From assembly GCF_018831625.1 (NCBI RefSeq), contig NZ_CP065193.1, positions 868,001-932,000 on the forward strand: a DNA stretch of 64,000 bases, in the 5' to 3' direction. This document shows positions 48,229 to 58,844 of this stretch, piece by piece. Source of the stretch: Spiroplasma endosymbiont of 'Nebria riversi' (GTDB lineage Bacteria; Bacillota_I; Bacilli_A; Mycoplasmatales; Nriv7). Position 1 is the first letter of the stretch. Each line of letters starts with the position of its first letter. Position numbers and translations under genes: made by a program. Below the pieces are notes generated by a model. It had not been told where the DNA came from, made no database searches, and was given only the letters and a program-made list of their open reading frames with translations.

Positions 48229-49509
48229 TTACTTCTTAAAACTTTTCTTACGATATTTTTGAATAACTTTTTTAACTTCTTCTTTTCTTTGTTTTTTATA
48301 ACCTGGTTTAATTGGTTGAGAATGATACTTGGAGATAACTTTTTGTAAATCATTTAATGACGCTTGGGGAATATTTTTAATAACCTTCTTTGCTGGTTTC
48401 TTAATTTTTTCATTTCATAATGTAAAATTAATTCCCTTTTTAGTTAAATATGCGATCCCCTCTTCATCTGACGAATCATAAAATAAATAAGAATATCCAT
48501 GATATTTTCCTCTACCTGTTCTTCCTGCGCGATGAAAATAATATGTTAAATCATACGGTAAATTTAATGAAATAACATGTGAAACTCCAGGTAAATCAAT
48601 ACCTCTTGAAGCAATATCGGAGCAAACAACAAATTTAAATTCAAGATTATTAATTCGTTTTAGCATTTTAATGCGTTCACGCGATTTTAAACTACTATGA
48701 ATTTGTCCGACTTTAATATTTTGTTCTTGTAACAAATCAAGAACTTGGTCCATATCTTCTTTTTTATTAACAAAAATTAAACATAAAAATGGATCAACTG
48801 TTGTTAAAAGATTTTTCAAAATTTCAATCCGATTACGATATCGGGTTTTAACTAAAAAATGTTCAATATTTGTTTGAATTTTATAATCACTTAAATTAAA
48901 AATTGTCGTATTTTTTAAATATTTCTTTAAAAAATTTTGTAATTCATTATTAATAGTTGCTGAAAATACCATAAATTGTGTATTTGAAGCAAGTTTCGAT
49001 AATAAAAAATCTACTTCATTAACAAAATCTAAATCAAAAACCATATCTACTTCATCCAAAACAACCATCTTACTAGTAGTTAAAGCTAACGCTTGTTCAT
49101 CAATCATTCGCTTTAATCTTGTTGGTGTTCCAATAACTAAATGCGGATAATTAGTATTAAACTTTTGCTTTTGTTGCTCTAAATCTTGACCACCAATTAA
49201 ATTAGCAATTTTCAAATTAGGATTACTTTTAATAAATTTTTGAATAACATTATATATTTGTATCGCTAACTCTCTTGTTGGTACGATTATAATCGCTTGC
49301 GTCTTGTTAATTGTTGGATTAATTTTACTTAAAACTGCTAATAAATAACCAACAGTTTTTCCGGTTCCTGTATTGGCACTAACAATAACATTTCGCCCCT
49401 TAACCATTAAAGGCAACATCTTCTTTTGAATATTTGTTGGAGCAACAAATTTTAATGAATCAATTGTTGCTAACACTTCATTACTTAAACCAATATCTTG
49501 AAATCTCAT
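48229..49509 (-). CDS. DEAD-box ATP-dependent RNA helicase
   Basis: 426 residues, one frame with TGA as Trp. MRFQDIGLSNEVLATIDSLK (Q-motif region), VSANTGTGKTVGYLL (I), IIVPTRELAIQI (Ia), VIGTPTRLKRM (Ib), MVVLDEVDMVF (II, DEVD), FSATINNELQ (III), LIFVNKKEDMDQVLD (IV), VCSDIASRGIDLPGVSHV (V) and YYFHRAGRTGRGKYHGYS (VI). The tail is Lys-rich (KPGYKKQRKEEVKKVIQKYR) and may bind RNA. Roles in the family are ribosome assembly or mRNA turnover. A promoter TTGTGT-17-TATATT lies at 49659-49687. Appears intact. Confidence 0.93.
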
Positions 49510-49658
49510 TATTACCGCCTCTAAATAGTTTTAATAAAAACTATTATTTTTTTTCAAATCAAAAGTAATTATAACACAAAATAAAAGCGCAGAGAATTTA
49601 CTCTACCTATCGTTCATTAGGAAATCACAATATATTTTTATAAACTAATTAACTATGT

Positions 49659-49687
49659 AATATACCACAGACTTATGACAAACACAA
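49659..49687 (-). promoter_or_regulatory. Promoter: TTGTGT - 17 bp - TATATT, upstream of the helicase
   Basis: Spacer TTGTCATAAGTCTGTGG is identical to that at 32371-32387. About 150 bases before the helicase ATG, with an unremarkable A/T-rich leader (49510-49658) between. Confidence 0.55.
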
Positions 49688-49704
49688 GAGGGTTTTTAAA
49701 AAGG

Positions 49705-51360
49705 GTTGCGTTTAGTTTTCTTAGTTATTGCTTTGAAGAAGTAAAACAATCAGCTAATTATATTATTTAATTACTAAACTAACCCTGCCTTTCTTGTTAT
49801 TGTCATTTTATTCGTTATGATTTTATCATATTATTGAATTTTTACACAATAAAAATTATTAATTATTATTAAATTTTCACTAATTATCTAAATTTATGTT
49901 TTCTATATTTATTCGTATATACAATAATACCTTTATTAATTCAACTATCATCATTTTTCTTATTATATTTATTTCATAATGAAGTTTTATATATTTCTTT
50001 TCTGATTTCTATTTCTTAATTAATATTTTCATTAATATAATGTAATACATTTAATTTGTTTAAATTTGCCATTCTTAAATGTAATAGATTATTTAAATTA
50101 TTATGATTATATATTTTTGCTTCACACCCTAATTGTTGTTTTACCAAACGCGATACATCACTTTTAATGCTACAACCGATATTTTATTCTAAATTTTGAT
50201 GATGAATACCATGTTTATTATTACTGAAATAATTACTCGCCTTTCTTAAATTTATTTTAATATCTTTATTTAATTCATTTTTAGCAATATTACGAATGTT
50301 TTTGATTAATTATTGACGATTTCCATCCTTATATAATTTAATTCAACTATTTAGTGTTACTTTACGATTTTCAAAAATAATATTAAATGCAGCTTGTTTT
50401 AATTTTTTAATAGCATGATAACCATCTAAAATATATCTAACATTATCAAAACTATTGGTAATTCCTCTAATTCAAGTATCACCATCGCCACAAATAATTA
50501 TTTTGTCATAATTAATATTTACATAATTTTTTTGTAATTCCTTAATTAATAAATCACGATAATCCATCGTATTTATTCGTTTGCCAACTTTTAAAATTAG
50601 AAAATGACCTCGTTTGTTTTCTAATTCTCTACGAGCATTTTTGTATTTTTTTTCTTTATGTCCGGTATGAAAAGTAACTAAATGAATTCTTTGGTCTTGT
50701 TTAACTTTATGATCTAATGTCGCTAAAAAGGTCTCATCTAGTTGAATATATAAATCCTTATTTTTGACATTAATTCTAGTTTTAGTTTCTTTTTCTGCTA
50801 GTTGAAAATATTCGGCAATATCGTATTTATTTAAAATATTTGAAATACTACCTTTTTAAATATAACAATGATTTAGAGCATCTAAAACATCGCGATAGCG
50901 TTTGCCGCCACCCAGAAGACTTAAAACTTTAAATTGGACATCAAAATAAATGCGTTGTTTGGGCAATAAACCAATTTCTTTATCTAGTAAACATACATAT
51001 TCAAATTTACCTGATTTTTGATTTCAATATTTATATCGGCGTCGTTTAAAAGTAACATTACCAAAAATTGTAATAATTGTTCTTAAAGCAAAATGAACTA
51101 CTTTATAACCTTGTTTTAACCGATAATGATATTTATATAAGTATTCATCTAATTTCTCATATTCGTTAGCTAATTGTTTACATTTATTGGTGTACATATT
51201 TTTATGGGTTGTAAATAAACTAAATCAATGCTTATTTTCAGCGTTTTTTAAATTATTATTAATTTCTAACATAAAAATCGCCTTTCCTGGTAGTAATTTT
51301 AACAAAGTTAAATTTTGTTAGTTTATTTTTCTTTTTTAAAGGTAAATATTTTTCTAGAAG
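49705..51360 (-). mobile_element. IS element A2, ISLre2/UPF0236-like, both ends present
   Basis: Right end (GTTGCGTTTAGTTTTCTTAG) at 49705 and left end near 51360 (TTTCTAGAA). Best full-length copy of family A, about 1.65 kb, but its transposase is dead. Confidence 0.7.
49884..51272 (-). pseudogene. ISLre2-family transposase with four stops
   Basis: 463 codons in one frame: MLEINNNLKNAENKHWFSLF to KYRKHKFR. TAA codons interrupt it near 50855 (TCA to TAA), 50312 (GAA to TAA), 50185 (Trp codon to TAA) and 50019 (TCA to TAA). No frameshift, unlike A1. The 50019 stop is also present in A3 (near 59502), so A2 and A3 share ancestry. Blocks QLDETFL, FHTGHKEKKYKN and ILDGYHAIKKLKQ are intact. Confidence 0.8.
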
Positions 51361-51658
51361 TAGTATTTAATATTTTAGATTTGGTATATAACCTTTAATT
51401 TTATCTACTATTTTGATAATATTATTTCCTAGGTGAAGTACAAATGTTAGATAAATACAAAGATAAAAATGAATTTTATAGTTTAGTAGGCTAAAATGTT
51501 ATAGTTATGTACCAAGTCTTTTGAAAAAATGATAGAAATTCTTATTTGATGATTTATAATTAATTTGTATTAATTAAATTGTAAAAATTTAAGAAATAGT
51601 TGGGTGATCTATAAAAATTTATTAATTAGTAAAAATTCATGAAAGGAATTTGATTAAT
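51361..51658 (+). other. Leader region of the 51659 gene
   Basis: The last 60 bases (AAATTTATTAATTAGTAAAA...AAAGGAATTTGATTAAT) match the leaders of the surface-protein family. Further left a 16-codon leftover frame (51444-51494, MLDKYKDKNEFYSLVG) is not recognised. Confidence 0.4.
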
Positions 51659-53612
51659 ATGAAAAAATTACTTAGTTTATTAAGCACAATAACAATGGCC
51701 GGAAGCGGAATGTTAGGAATTGTCGGAAACGCTCCAACTTCAGAAAAAAGTGAAATCAGTTATTTAAAAACAAGAACTTGAGAATAATAAAAAAATAAGT
51801 AAATTTAAAAGAAATATTAATAATTTAAATTTAATAAATTCTTATTTTATTAATAAAGATAATTTTAATGTTAGACAAATTAATGAAATAACAAGATCAT
51901 TTAATCATATTGCTATTTTTTCAAATACTGTTGGTACAACCGTAGCTAATAGTCTTTATTTTGCAACAAACGATGGCCTTTATTTTATGGGAGCAGATTG
52001 AAGAGTCCAAAAAATAAATGGTATAAATGAAGCAGTTATTTTTTTTACAATTTCACCAATAAGTGGTAATGCATTTGCAATAACTAAAACAGGAAAATCT
52101 TATTTTATTAGTAATACACCTGGTGATTATGGTGCTAGAAAAATTATTGAAATATCAGGATTTATTAATTCTATATCTGTTTATCAAAATGATATTTCTG
52201 ATAGCGTAAAAGCTAATAGTCTTTATTTCGCAACAGATGATGGCCTTTATTTTATGCATGATGATAATTCATGAAAACCACATAAAATAAATGGTATAAA
52301 TGAAGCAGTTAGTTCTATTATAATTGAACAAAAAAGTGGTAATGCATTCGCAATAACTAAAACAGGAAAATCTTATTTTATTAATAAAGATAATTTTAAT
52401 GTTAGACAAATTAATGAAATAACAATATCAGTTAATCATATTGCTATTTTTTCAAATACTGTTGGTACAACCATAGCTAATAGTCTTTATTTTGCAACAA
52501 ACGATGGCCTTTATTTTATGGGAGCAGATTGAATTATTATAATTGAACAAAAAAGTGGTAATGTATTTGCAATAACTAAAAATAAAATGCTTTTAAATAT
52601 TATTCAAATAAATAATTTAAGGTTTAATAACATTATTAATGATGAAATTATTTTAAATGAATTAAATTATTTAAATCCTGATTTAGATATATCACAGTTA
52701 GAAATTATTAATAAAACAGAGACATCAGTTACAATTAAAATAAAAGACAATGGTAAATATTTTGGTGAAGTTACTGTTAATTATAAAATTAAAAATAAAG
52801 AAGAAATTAATGCTATTAATTTAAATGAATTAATTAAAAAAGCATCATTTTTTAAATTTCGAGATGAAAATCCAAATTTAATATTTAAAGAAACAAATTA
52901 TGTTGATACTAATAATTTAAATTTTTCAGATATTGAAATAACAAAAAAAAGAAAATTCATTTTCATGATCTAATGTTCCTAAAAATGTATGTTCCGATAG
53001 AGAAATTGCCAATAAAAATCCAAATACAAGATCATTTAATGTACCTGCTTGTGAATATAATTCAAAATCAAAATTAGTATTTCAAATTACAACAGGATTA
53101 ACTAAAACAAAACAAGAAAATAAATTAAATGGTTGAAACATAAATTATGATGATGAAATGAAATTAACAGATTTTACAAATATAAATAATAAAAATTCTG
53201 AAATCATTAATGTATTATCAAATGAATTTGATTTATCAAACACAAATAAACAAGAACAAGAAATGATTTTAAGTATTTTTAAAAGGAACCCGCTGATAAA
53301 TTTGAACTTAACCCGAATGAAAAATTAAAAATTACTTATCCAGTAATAATAATTCAATCTGAAATTATATTAAATTTAAAACAAAAAATTACAGGAAATA
53401 TTACTGCCAAAATAATTGATGATAACAATAAAGAACAAATAGTTACATTATCAATTACAGAAGTAATGCAAATTTTAAAAAAATATAGTTTATTACCCAA
53501 TGAAATTACTATAGATAAAAACAATGATAAAATAACATTTAACGGTGAAGCATTTTTTTCATCATAAAGAGAAGGGCCGGTGAGAACAAATACAGTTACT
53601 ACTATAGTATAA
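51659..53612 (+). pseudogene. Surface repeat protein, paralogue of 27757, multiple frameshifts
   Basis: Leader MKKLLSLLSTITMAGSGMLG then NAPTSEKSEISYLKT. One extra base in an A-tract near 51767 shifts the frame. The repeat region follows: SLYFATNDGLYFMGADW, KINGINEAV, SGNAFAITKTGKSYFI, repeated about three times at roughly 90 residues per unit. The C-terminal modules match 27757 (NDEIILNELNYLNPDLDISQ; LTDFTNINNKNSEIINVLSN). Further shifts in an A8 tract near 52945 and an added AA near 53282, plus TAA near 53566. Ends TVTTIV. Convergent with P4. Confidence 0.75.
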
Positions 53613-53708
53613 GGTTTTATAAAAACGATATTAGCTATTTAGAATAATAACTTTAATTGAAACAAGCACAACAAGTTTAAATTTCTTATAAAAACAAGAA
53701 AAATATTC

Positions 53709-53738
53709 AAACCAGTAATTAATTAAAATTACTGGTTT
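53709..53738. terminator. Hairpin AAACCAGTAATT...AATTACTGGTTT
   Basis: Same stem as 27632-27661, about 100 bases after the surface-gene stop, followed by T-rich sequence. 53739-53866 holds nothing else I recognise. Confidence 0.8.
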
Positions 53739-53866
53739 CTTATTTTGTTAAAATAGAAAAAATGAAAAAGTTGTTTAGTTATTTAAGGGTATTGTCATAA
53801 TGAAAAACCATCTTTCTTATAAAGAAATCTTAACATTTTATATATTTTTATTAATTAAATAATGAA

Positions 53867-54382
53867 TTAATTGTTGTCTTTTTTTGTATTAAATTTTTTA
53901 ATATGAAATTTGTTTGAACCGGGATAACTATATTCTTGTATTGTTATTTTTACATCTTTAATTTTTTTAGCAGTATAAAAATATTCAATATTTGTTTTTT
54001 GAAAATCTTTATCAAAAAATTCTCTTTCTTCTGGGGTGCTGTTTTCTTTTTTATAATTATAAATTTCTTTAATTTCTTTAAATACCGTTTCATTGGTAAA
54101 GACAGCAAACCCTCTGGTATTTTCTCCATAATTTTTTATTTCCAAAGGTAATTGCTCTTTTACTGAGTCAATATTAATATATACTGGGTCATCGCCTTTT
54201 TTATACAATGATTGTAAATAACTGTTATTTATTTCTGAAAATTTTAAGTCATATTTTTTATATTGAGTTTCTCTTTTATTTCTAACTGGTTGCACTGCCG
54301 TTTTCTCGTTGTTAATGTTTTGAGGAATGGTAAAAATGTTATTGAAACTAATAATTAATACGGTAAATATTTTCATAAACAT
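53867..54382 (-). CDS. Plectrovirus ORF1, signal peptide and N-domain only
   Basis: 171 residues from the ATG at 54382 (AAGGAG 8 bases upstream). MFMKIFTVLIISFNNIFTIP signal peptide, then a basic linker (QPVRNKRETQYKK), then the N-domain: YDLKFSEINNSYLQSLYKKG, PVYINIDSVKEQLPLEIKNY and KDVKITIQEYSYPGSNKFHI, ending TKKDNN. Compared with P3 ORF1, the middle domain and C-terminal anchor are lost, so a soluble secreted domain would be made. No lipobox Cys, so it is not the lipoprotein paralogue. The N-domain sequence differs from P1, P2 and P3, showing diversification. Confidence 0.65.
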   Translation of the reverse strand: MFMKIFTVLIISFNNIFTIPQNINNEKTAVQPVRNKRETQYKKYDLKFSEINNSYLQSLYKKGDDPVYINIDSVKEQLPLEIKNYGENTRGFAVFTNETVFKEIKEIYNYKKENSTPEEREFFDKDFQKTNIEYFYTAKKIKDVKITIQEYSYPGSNKFHIKKFNTKKDNN

Positions 54383-54399
54383 TTTTATCACTCCTTTTT

Positions 54400-55044
54400 A
54401 AAATATTTTATTTTTCATTGTTTTTTTAGTTTTGATTTTTTTAATAAGTCATTCAATACCACAATTTATAATTACAGCTATTGTCATGCACATATATATC
54501 TAAATACCCTAGTATCATAAGTGAAATTAATGCTTCAAATTTTTCATATAATAATTTCAAATCATTAATTTCCAATTTTAAAAATGAAATGAAAAAGATA
54601 TTAATCATAAAAATGTAAGATACAATTCTCCATCAATATTTTTTTAAAGAATTAATTAATTTGTTTCATTTCATTTTTCAAAGCTCTTTTTGCTTTAATT
54701 TTTTGAATAATAAAGCGGATTAATTTTTCAAATTTAATTGCAAAATATATTGCCCTGCCTCATCAAAAAACAAATATTCCTGCGAGCATAATACCACTAT
54801 TGAACTTGACAAAGAAATCAACCATCTATTTATTCATAAAATCATTAAATTCAGCACTTGTTCCGGTTATTCATTTAGTATCGATTACTGTTAATGCACA
54901 AGTTAATAAACTTATAAAGATGAAAATAATACTTAATGATACTTTTAACAACTGTTTTTTAAAATAATTTTTAATCCTTAATTTTAATGGCATTTTTTCT
55001 TTTGAATTATCTTTTTTAAATAATTTTATTAAAATCTTTTTCAT
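54400..55044 (-). pseudogene. Plectrovirus membrane protein(s), decayed
   Basis: MKKILIKLFKKDNSKEKMPL, then a span (VSLSIIFIFISLLTCALTV), then TAG near 54829. A second part restarts MVDFFVKFNSGIMLAGIFVF and ends KAKRALKNEMKQIN. A third part (SLKKYWWRIVSYIFMINIFF) continues in another frame. It occupies the place of the 127-aa gene at 24028 in P1. Ribosome site AAAGGAG before 55044. Confidence 0.55.
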
Positions 55045-55067
55045 TTTAATTCTCCTTTCATATTTTT

Positions 55068-55430
55068 TTATCGTCCTTTAATCACAATAAATAAGGCAAT
55101 AAGTACACAAGTAATGCCAAGAATGGTAAAAATTGGGTGTTGCGAAAATGTTCGTGCCATTGGTTTAAATAGTTCTAAAATTGTTAAATTACTAGTAATA
55201 AATTTTTGAAAATTGGTAAGGCCTTTGCTAATATAGTTTGTTAAAGTTTCAAAATGACTACCAGCCAATAATCCAAGAATAATTGCCATAAGAAATTCTA
55301 CAGCCTGCGTTAAGAATAAAGGAAATATTAGTTGAATTTTTTTTCCTGGTACTTCTAAACTTCAAATTAAGTCAAAGACTTTATAAAGCATTTGGGCGAG
55401 AAAGTCGGCCATTTTTGCGAGATTTTCCAT
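55068..55430 (-). CDS. Plectrovirus 120-aa membrane protein, fusion-like
   Basis: MENLAKMADFLAQMLYKVFD, LIWSLEVPGKKIQLIFPLFL matches the N-terminus of the P1 protein at 23411. From TNFQKFITSNLTILELFKPM, ARTFSQHPIFTILGITC and a final span to IKGR, it matches the C-terminus of the P1 protein at 23748. So one gene here corresponds to the outer halves of two adjacent P1 genes. At least two membrane spans. Four bases before the Zot stop region, same operon. Confidence 0.7.
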
Positions 55431-55433
55431 TTT

Positions 55434-56420
55434 TTATTGTTCCTTTTCTTTCATTTTTCTTAAAAATTTGCTAAATTTATCCATTTTTAAGTATTCCAAA
55501 TCTTCTAAATCAATTGCTATGTCGGCATAGTATTTATCTTTATAGTCGGGAGTTACTTTTGAATTTAAGTAATCTCTTAAAAATGCTAAGTAAAGAGAAT
55601 TGTGGGTGTTAAGTATTGGTAGAGGAATTTTTAGTTTAAAAAAATAAATATCAAGTTCAGGAATATCACGATATTTAATGTGACGACCTTTTTTACTATT
55701 TTTAGCATCAATTAAGGTGTTTCGTCAGCGTTCATATTCTTCAATGCTCGTAAAGGTGCCATAGATGACTTTTAAGTAGGGACGAAAAATATTAACTGGT
55801 TTTTTACGAATTCCCACAATCACATTATTAGCAATATCACGAACTTTAACTAAAATATGTTTATCTCTTTGACCGCTAGCAATCACAATATGACCAAAAT
55901 GGCGCGCCAGAGCAAAATACTCTTGAATACCAGTTTCTTCATTTTTGGTATTATTTTTTTCTCAATCAGTTCCTTCTAAAAATAAGTTGGTTTCATCTCA
56001 CAAAAGTAAGGTTTTGTCTGGCAATACTGGATAATCAAAGTCTAACAATCCCATATGCCCTAAACTTAATTTTTGGGTTTCTAGTAATGGAAATGTTGAT
56101 GCGATATGATATTTTTTCTTTTTTAGTAATTTTGATGCGTATACTAGAAAAGCGGTTTTTCCAGTTCCTAATGAACCAATAACAATATTTAATGGTGAGT
56201 TTTTTAAGAAGTTAATAACTTTGTTAATTTGTGTTAAATTACCGATTTTAAAAATAAAAATTAAAATACAACCTGCTAAAAATAAATAGCTTACAATGTT
56301 CTTAAAATAACCGTTGTAAATATATCAAATTGCTCCGCAATGTCATAAAATTAAAAATGAGGTGCGATTCAATTCAATAAAATGGTTATTTTTTTCTATT
56401 ATTCATTTGCAAAATTTCAT
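55434..56420 (-). CDS. Zot-like assembly ATPase of plectrovirus
   Basis: 328 residues. N-terminal spans (SFLILWHCGAIWYIYN; SYLFLAGCILIFIF), P-loop NIVIGSLGTGKTAFLV, Walker-B-like LLLWDETNLFLEGTDW, and HIVIASGQRDKHILVKVRDI. The C-terminus (LEYLKMDKFSKFLRKMKEKE) is basic. Length and motifs match the P1 Zot. Intact. The N-terminal 50 residues are nearly those of the P0 fragment at 9412. Confidence 0.9.
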
Positions 56421-56444
56421 CTTGCGCCTCACTTTATTTTTTTG

Positions 56445-56687
56445 TTAGCGGACCGCTCCAAGTAATTTTTCAAACATTTTAAAGCAAATAAAGAATATTG
56501 CCAAAATAAATGGAAAAATGAATATTCAGTAATCAGCAAAGAAGCTACCGACTTGTGGCATATTAACAGCAATAATTTCCCACATTTTAGCAAACGCTGT
56601 TATAATCGCATTTCATAATTTAGTCATTGCGTCACTAGCTGTTATCTTTGTTACTGCTGGTGCTTCTGTTAAGAAAGTTCCAATCAT
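56445..56687 (-). CDS. Plectrovirus major coat protein
   Basis: 80 residues, MIGTFLTEAPAVTKITASDA, amphipathic middle (MTKLWNAIITAFAKMWEIIA), membrane span (WIFIFPFILAIFFICF) and basic tail. Nearly the same as P0 (9145). GAAAGGGGGTGAT ribosome site. Confidence 0.8.
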
Positions 56688-56706
56688 ATAATCACCCCCT
56701 TTCTTT

Positions 56707-56841
56707 TTAAAACATTCATCATTTATATTCAAAGTTTTTCTTAAATTTGTTAAAACCACGATTAACCTTAACGCGATTGTATTTTTTCCTAATTAATTTT
56801 GAATTTCTTTGGGAATGCATCACGATTTAACTTCTTGACAT
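56707..56841 (-). pseudogene. Plectrovirus Arg-rich ORF with early stop
   Basis: MSRS then TAA (a Tyr codon in P0), then IVMHSQRNSKLIRKKYNRVK and on to KWWMF. An internal ATG (MHSQRN) could restart translation of the basic region. Confidence 0.7.
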
Positions 56842-56852
56842 TAATTTTGCCT

Positions 56853-57083
56853 CTATCTAAATACTGATATGGTTTTTCAAAGTAGCATTAAAATAAATCA
56901 CACCATAATCGCTGTTAAGAATCAAAAAGCAATGTTTGCTATTAAAAGTCAAAGTGGTGCTTCGGTTAATTTAATTTCTTTACCACCAGTAATGTGAGCC
57001 GGAATAGTTGTAATTTGAATAAATAAATCTCAGAAAGTTTGTTTAATTTGTTCTCAATTAAATTCTTTTAAGTTTATTGTCAT
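56853..57083 (-). CDS. Plectrovirus 76-aa membrane protein
   Basis: MTINLKEFNWEQIKQTFWDL, FIQITTIPAHITGGKEIKLT, membrane span and LLWKTISVFR. Nearly identical to 8749-8979 in P0 except for the GGKEI region. Function unknown. Confidence 0.7.
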
Positions 57084-57086
57084 TTT

Positions 57087-57248
57087 TTATCTCCCAAAAA
57101 TCATTTTTATTGGTAAATACATAATTGAAATTAGTGTGAAAAGAAAATTAATGATAATAATTAATCCGGCAATAAACGCAACTTGTGCAGGCATTTTTTC
57201 TATCGGAATAAACAGCTCTAAGAATTCCGTGATAATTTCTCAAAACAT
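57087..57248 (-). CDS. Plectrovirus 53-aa membrane protein
   Basis: MFWEIITEFLELFIPIEKMP, one membrane span (VAFIAGLIIIINFLFTL), end MIFGR. Almost the same as 8584-8745. Its ATG overlaps the stop of the preceding gene (TAATG), so translation is coupled. Confidence 0.7.
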
Positions 57249-57469
57249 TACTTTTTACCAGCGCTATTGTTTTTTGAATTAGGAGCTTTAATTCATTCTT
57301 CAAAGCGAGCAATAAATACTTTTCCGTCTTTTGTAAAATTACCAGAATTATTTTTAATGGCATTTTTATATTTAATTCGCATTTTTATTTTGGCATAAAT
57401 TTTATAAGCAAAATATGCCGATAGCATTATGCTGATAATTATAAATATTAGTCCAATCGCGATATTCAT
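57248..57469 (-). CDS. Plectrovirus 73-aa single-span membrane protein
   Basis: MNIAIGLIFIIISIMLSAYF (membrane span), then a basic stretch (AYKIYAKIKMRIKYKNAIKN) and FTKDGKVFIARFEEWIKAPN. Counterpart of 21511-21723 in P1, sharing span-Tyr-basic-FIAxF order. The P0 remnant at 8541 is its 3' end. Confidence 0.65.
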
Positions 57470-57471
57470 TT

Positions 57472-57795
57472 TTAAGCTCCTTTAAAATAGTTATAATTTA
57501 TATCTTTTTTGTTGTTTTTTTTGGCAATGAAGAAGCCGAATAATTCTTGCCCCTTAATTAATTTGATTTCATTTTCTTTTTGATTAATTGAGATTACTTG
57601 ATACTCACTATCTTTAATTATTCCAATGCAAATTGAATTCTCATATTGTCCTTTATAAACAAATCGCTTTGCAAACCAAATGCCGATTTGTTCATTAAAT
57701 CACGGAATTTTTGGGGCTTTAATAAAAATTGCGTTTTGTGTTTCTTTTAAGAGATATTTTTTATTATTTAAGAAAATGTTTTCAATGTTTTTCAT
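57472..57795 (-). CDS. Plectrovirus 107-aa protein, possible ssDNA-binding
   Basis: MKNIENIFLNNKKYLLKETQ, IPWFNEQIGIWFAKRFVYKG, IKDSEYQVISINQKENEIKL and ELFGFFIAKKNNKKDINYNY. No membrane span; alternating beta-type hydrophobic and basic residues, small size and position upstream of the coat genes resemble the ssDNA-binding proteins of filamentous phages. That is an inference from layout only. GAAAGGTAG before the ATG. Confidence 0.5.
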
Positions 57796-58161
57796 AGTAA
57801 ACTACCTTTCTTATAAATAAACTAAGTTATATTAACTAAGTTGTTAGTTAACTTAGTTTTTTAAACACTTATATATCGCAGATTTAAGTGTTTAACAAGC
57901 TTTGTTAGTAAATTTTGTTTTTTAATTAGATAAAAATTTTAATAATTTTAAACTTAGCATATCCCCTATATAGAAATTTCTACACTTTAACATCCGCATC
58001 CTGCCCTTGGAACTAATTTAATAGCGTGTATATTTTTAGGAAATCCACCCATTCATTTTTTTATTGCAAAACGAAACAAATTGCTATAGCTAATAGGGTG
58101 TTATCTATTAACTGGTAAACTTCTTTTGGTTATGGCGACCACCCACAATTTATCGTGTTTT
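57796..58161 (-). other. P4 upstream region with stem-loops and a coding relic
   Basis: AAACACTTA...TTAAGTGTTT (about 57862-57893) forms a hairpin; AACTAAGTT/AACTTAGTT repeats surround 57820-57862. On the minus strand about 58115-57985 reads HPISYSNLFRFAIKKWMGGF then PKNIHAIKLVPRAGCGC and a stop, the end of an unknown protein, perhaps a phage replication gene. The rest is AT-rich. Confidence 0.4.
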
Positions 58162-58844
58162 AATACATACCAACATTATTAACCATTGTTTTATGATTAC
58201 GATATTTTAATTTGGTGTATTTAGAAACCAAATTATTTTTGATCATAAGGAATCTGATTTTTCGACGTGATAAGATCATATCTTTTCTCATTAAAACAGC
58301 TTTAATTTTACGAGCACCATAAATTTTACGACTTTTATTAAATGCACTGATAACTTCTTCTTCATAATTATTAATATCGTACTTAACACAATTATTAGTT
58401 TGATAATAATATGTTGATTTTGCTATTTTTAATATTTGACACATTTTTAGCACGGAATATTTTTCTTTATTATTGTTAATTAATTCCTATTTTTTGCCAA
58501 TTATCAGTGCTGCTTGCTTTAAAATGTCATTTTCCATTCGTAATTGTCGGTTTTCTTTTCGCAAGTAAATTAATTCATTTTTTTCGACAGTGCGATTATC
58601 TTGCACTTTAAATTACCCAAAATTATTAAAATTTTCAATTCACTGAATATACGGCTGATTTTGAAATTCCGTATTCTTTAATAATTTCAACAATGCTTTT
58701 TCCGTTTTGATAAAGCATGACAATTTGTTTTTTAAATTCATTTGAATACGAGTTTTTCCTCATTTTTATCTTCCTACTTTCTTAATAATTTTATTTTATT
58801 TGAAAGTCCACATAAATATGGTCCAACTTATTGTAACCTATCCA
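58162..58844 (-). mobile_element. IS3-family element D9, partial
   Basis: Outer end at 58844 (complement of TGGATAGGTTACAATAAGTT). orfA (about 58495-58766) has an added base within the helix-turn-helix and a TCA-to-TAA change. orfB is cut after NLVSKYTKLKYRNHKTMVNN at 58162 by P4 flank sequence. Adjoins A3 without a gap. Confidence 0.75.

Larger units (their letters stand above)
53867..58161 (-). mobile_element. Plectrovirus P4 (SpV1-type), minus strand
   Basis: From right to left: upstream stem-loop region, 107-aa protein, two small membrane proteins, 76-aa protein, broken Arg-rich ORF, coat protein, Zot, fusion membrane protein, decayed membrane gene, ORF1 N-domain. ORF1 middle/C-terminus, lipoprotein and transposase are missing. 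It is close to P0 in sequence and distinct from P1. Confidence 0.85.

Noticed and set aside
53936-54151. Plus-strand hydrophobic frame
   Set aside because: Antisense to the ORF1 N-domain of P4; the Phe/Ile richness is just the complement of Lys/Asn codons.
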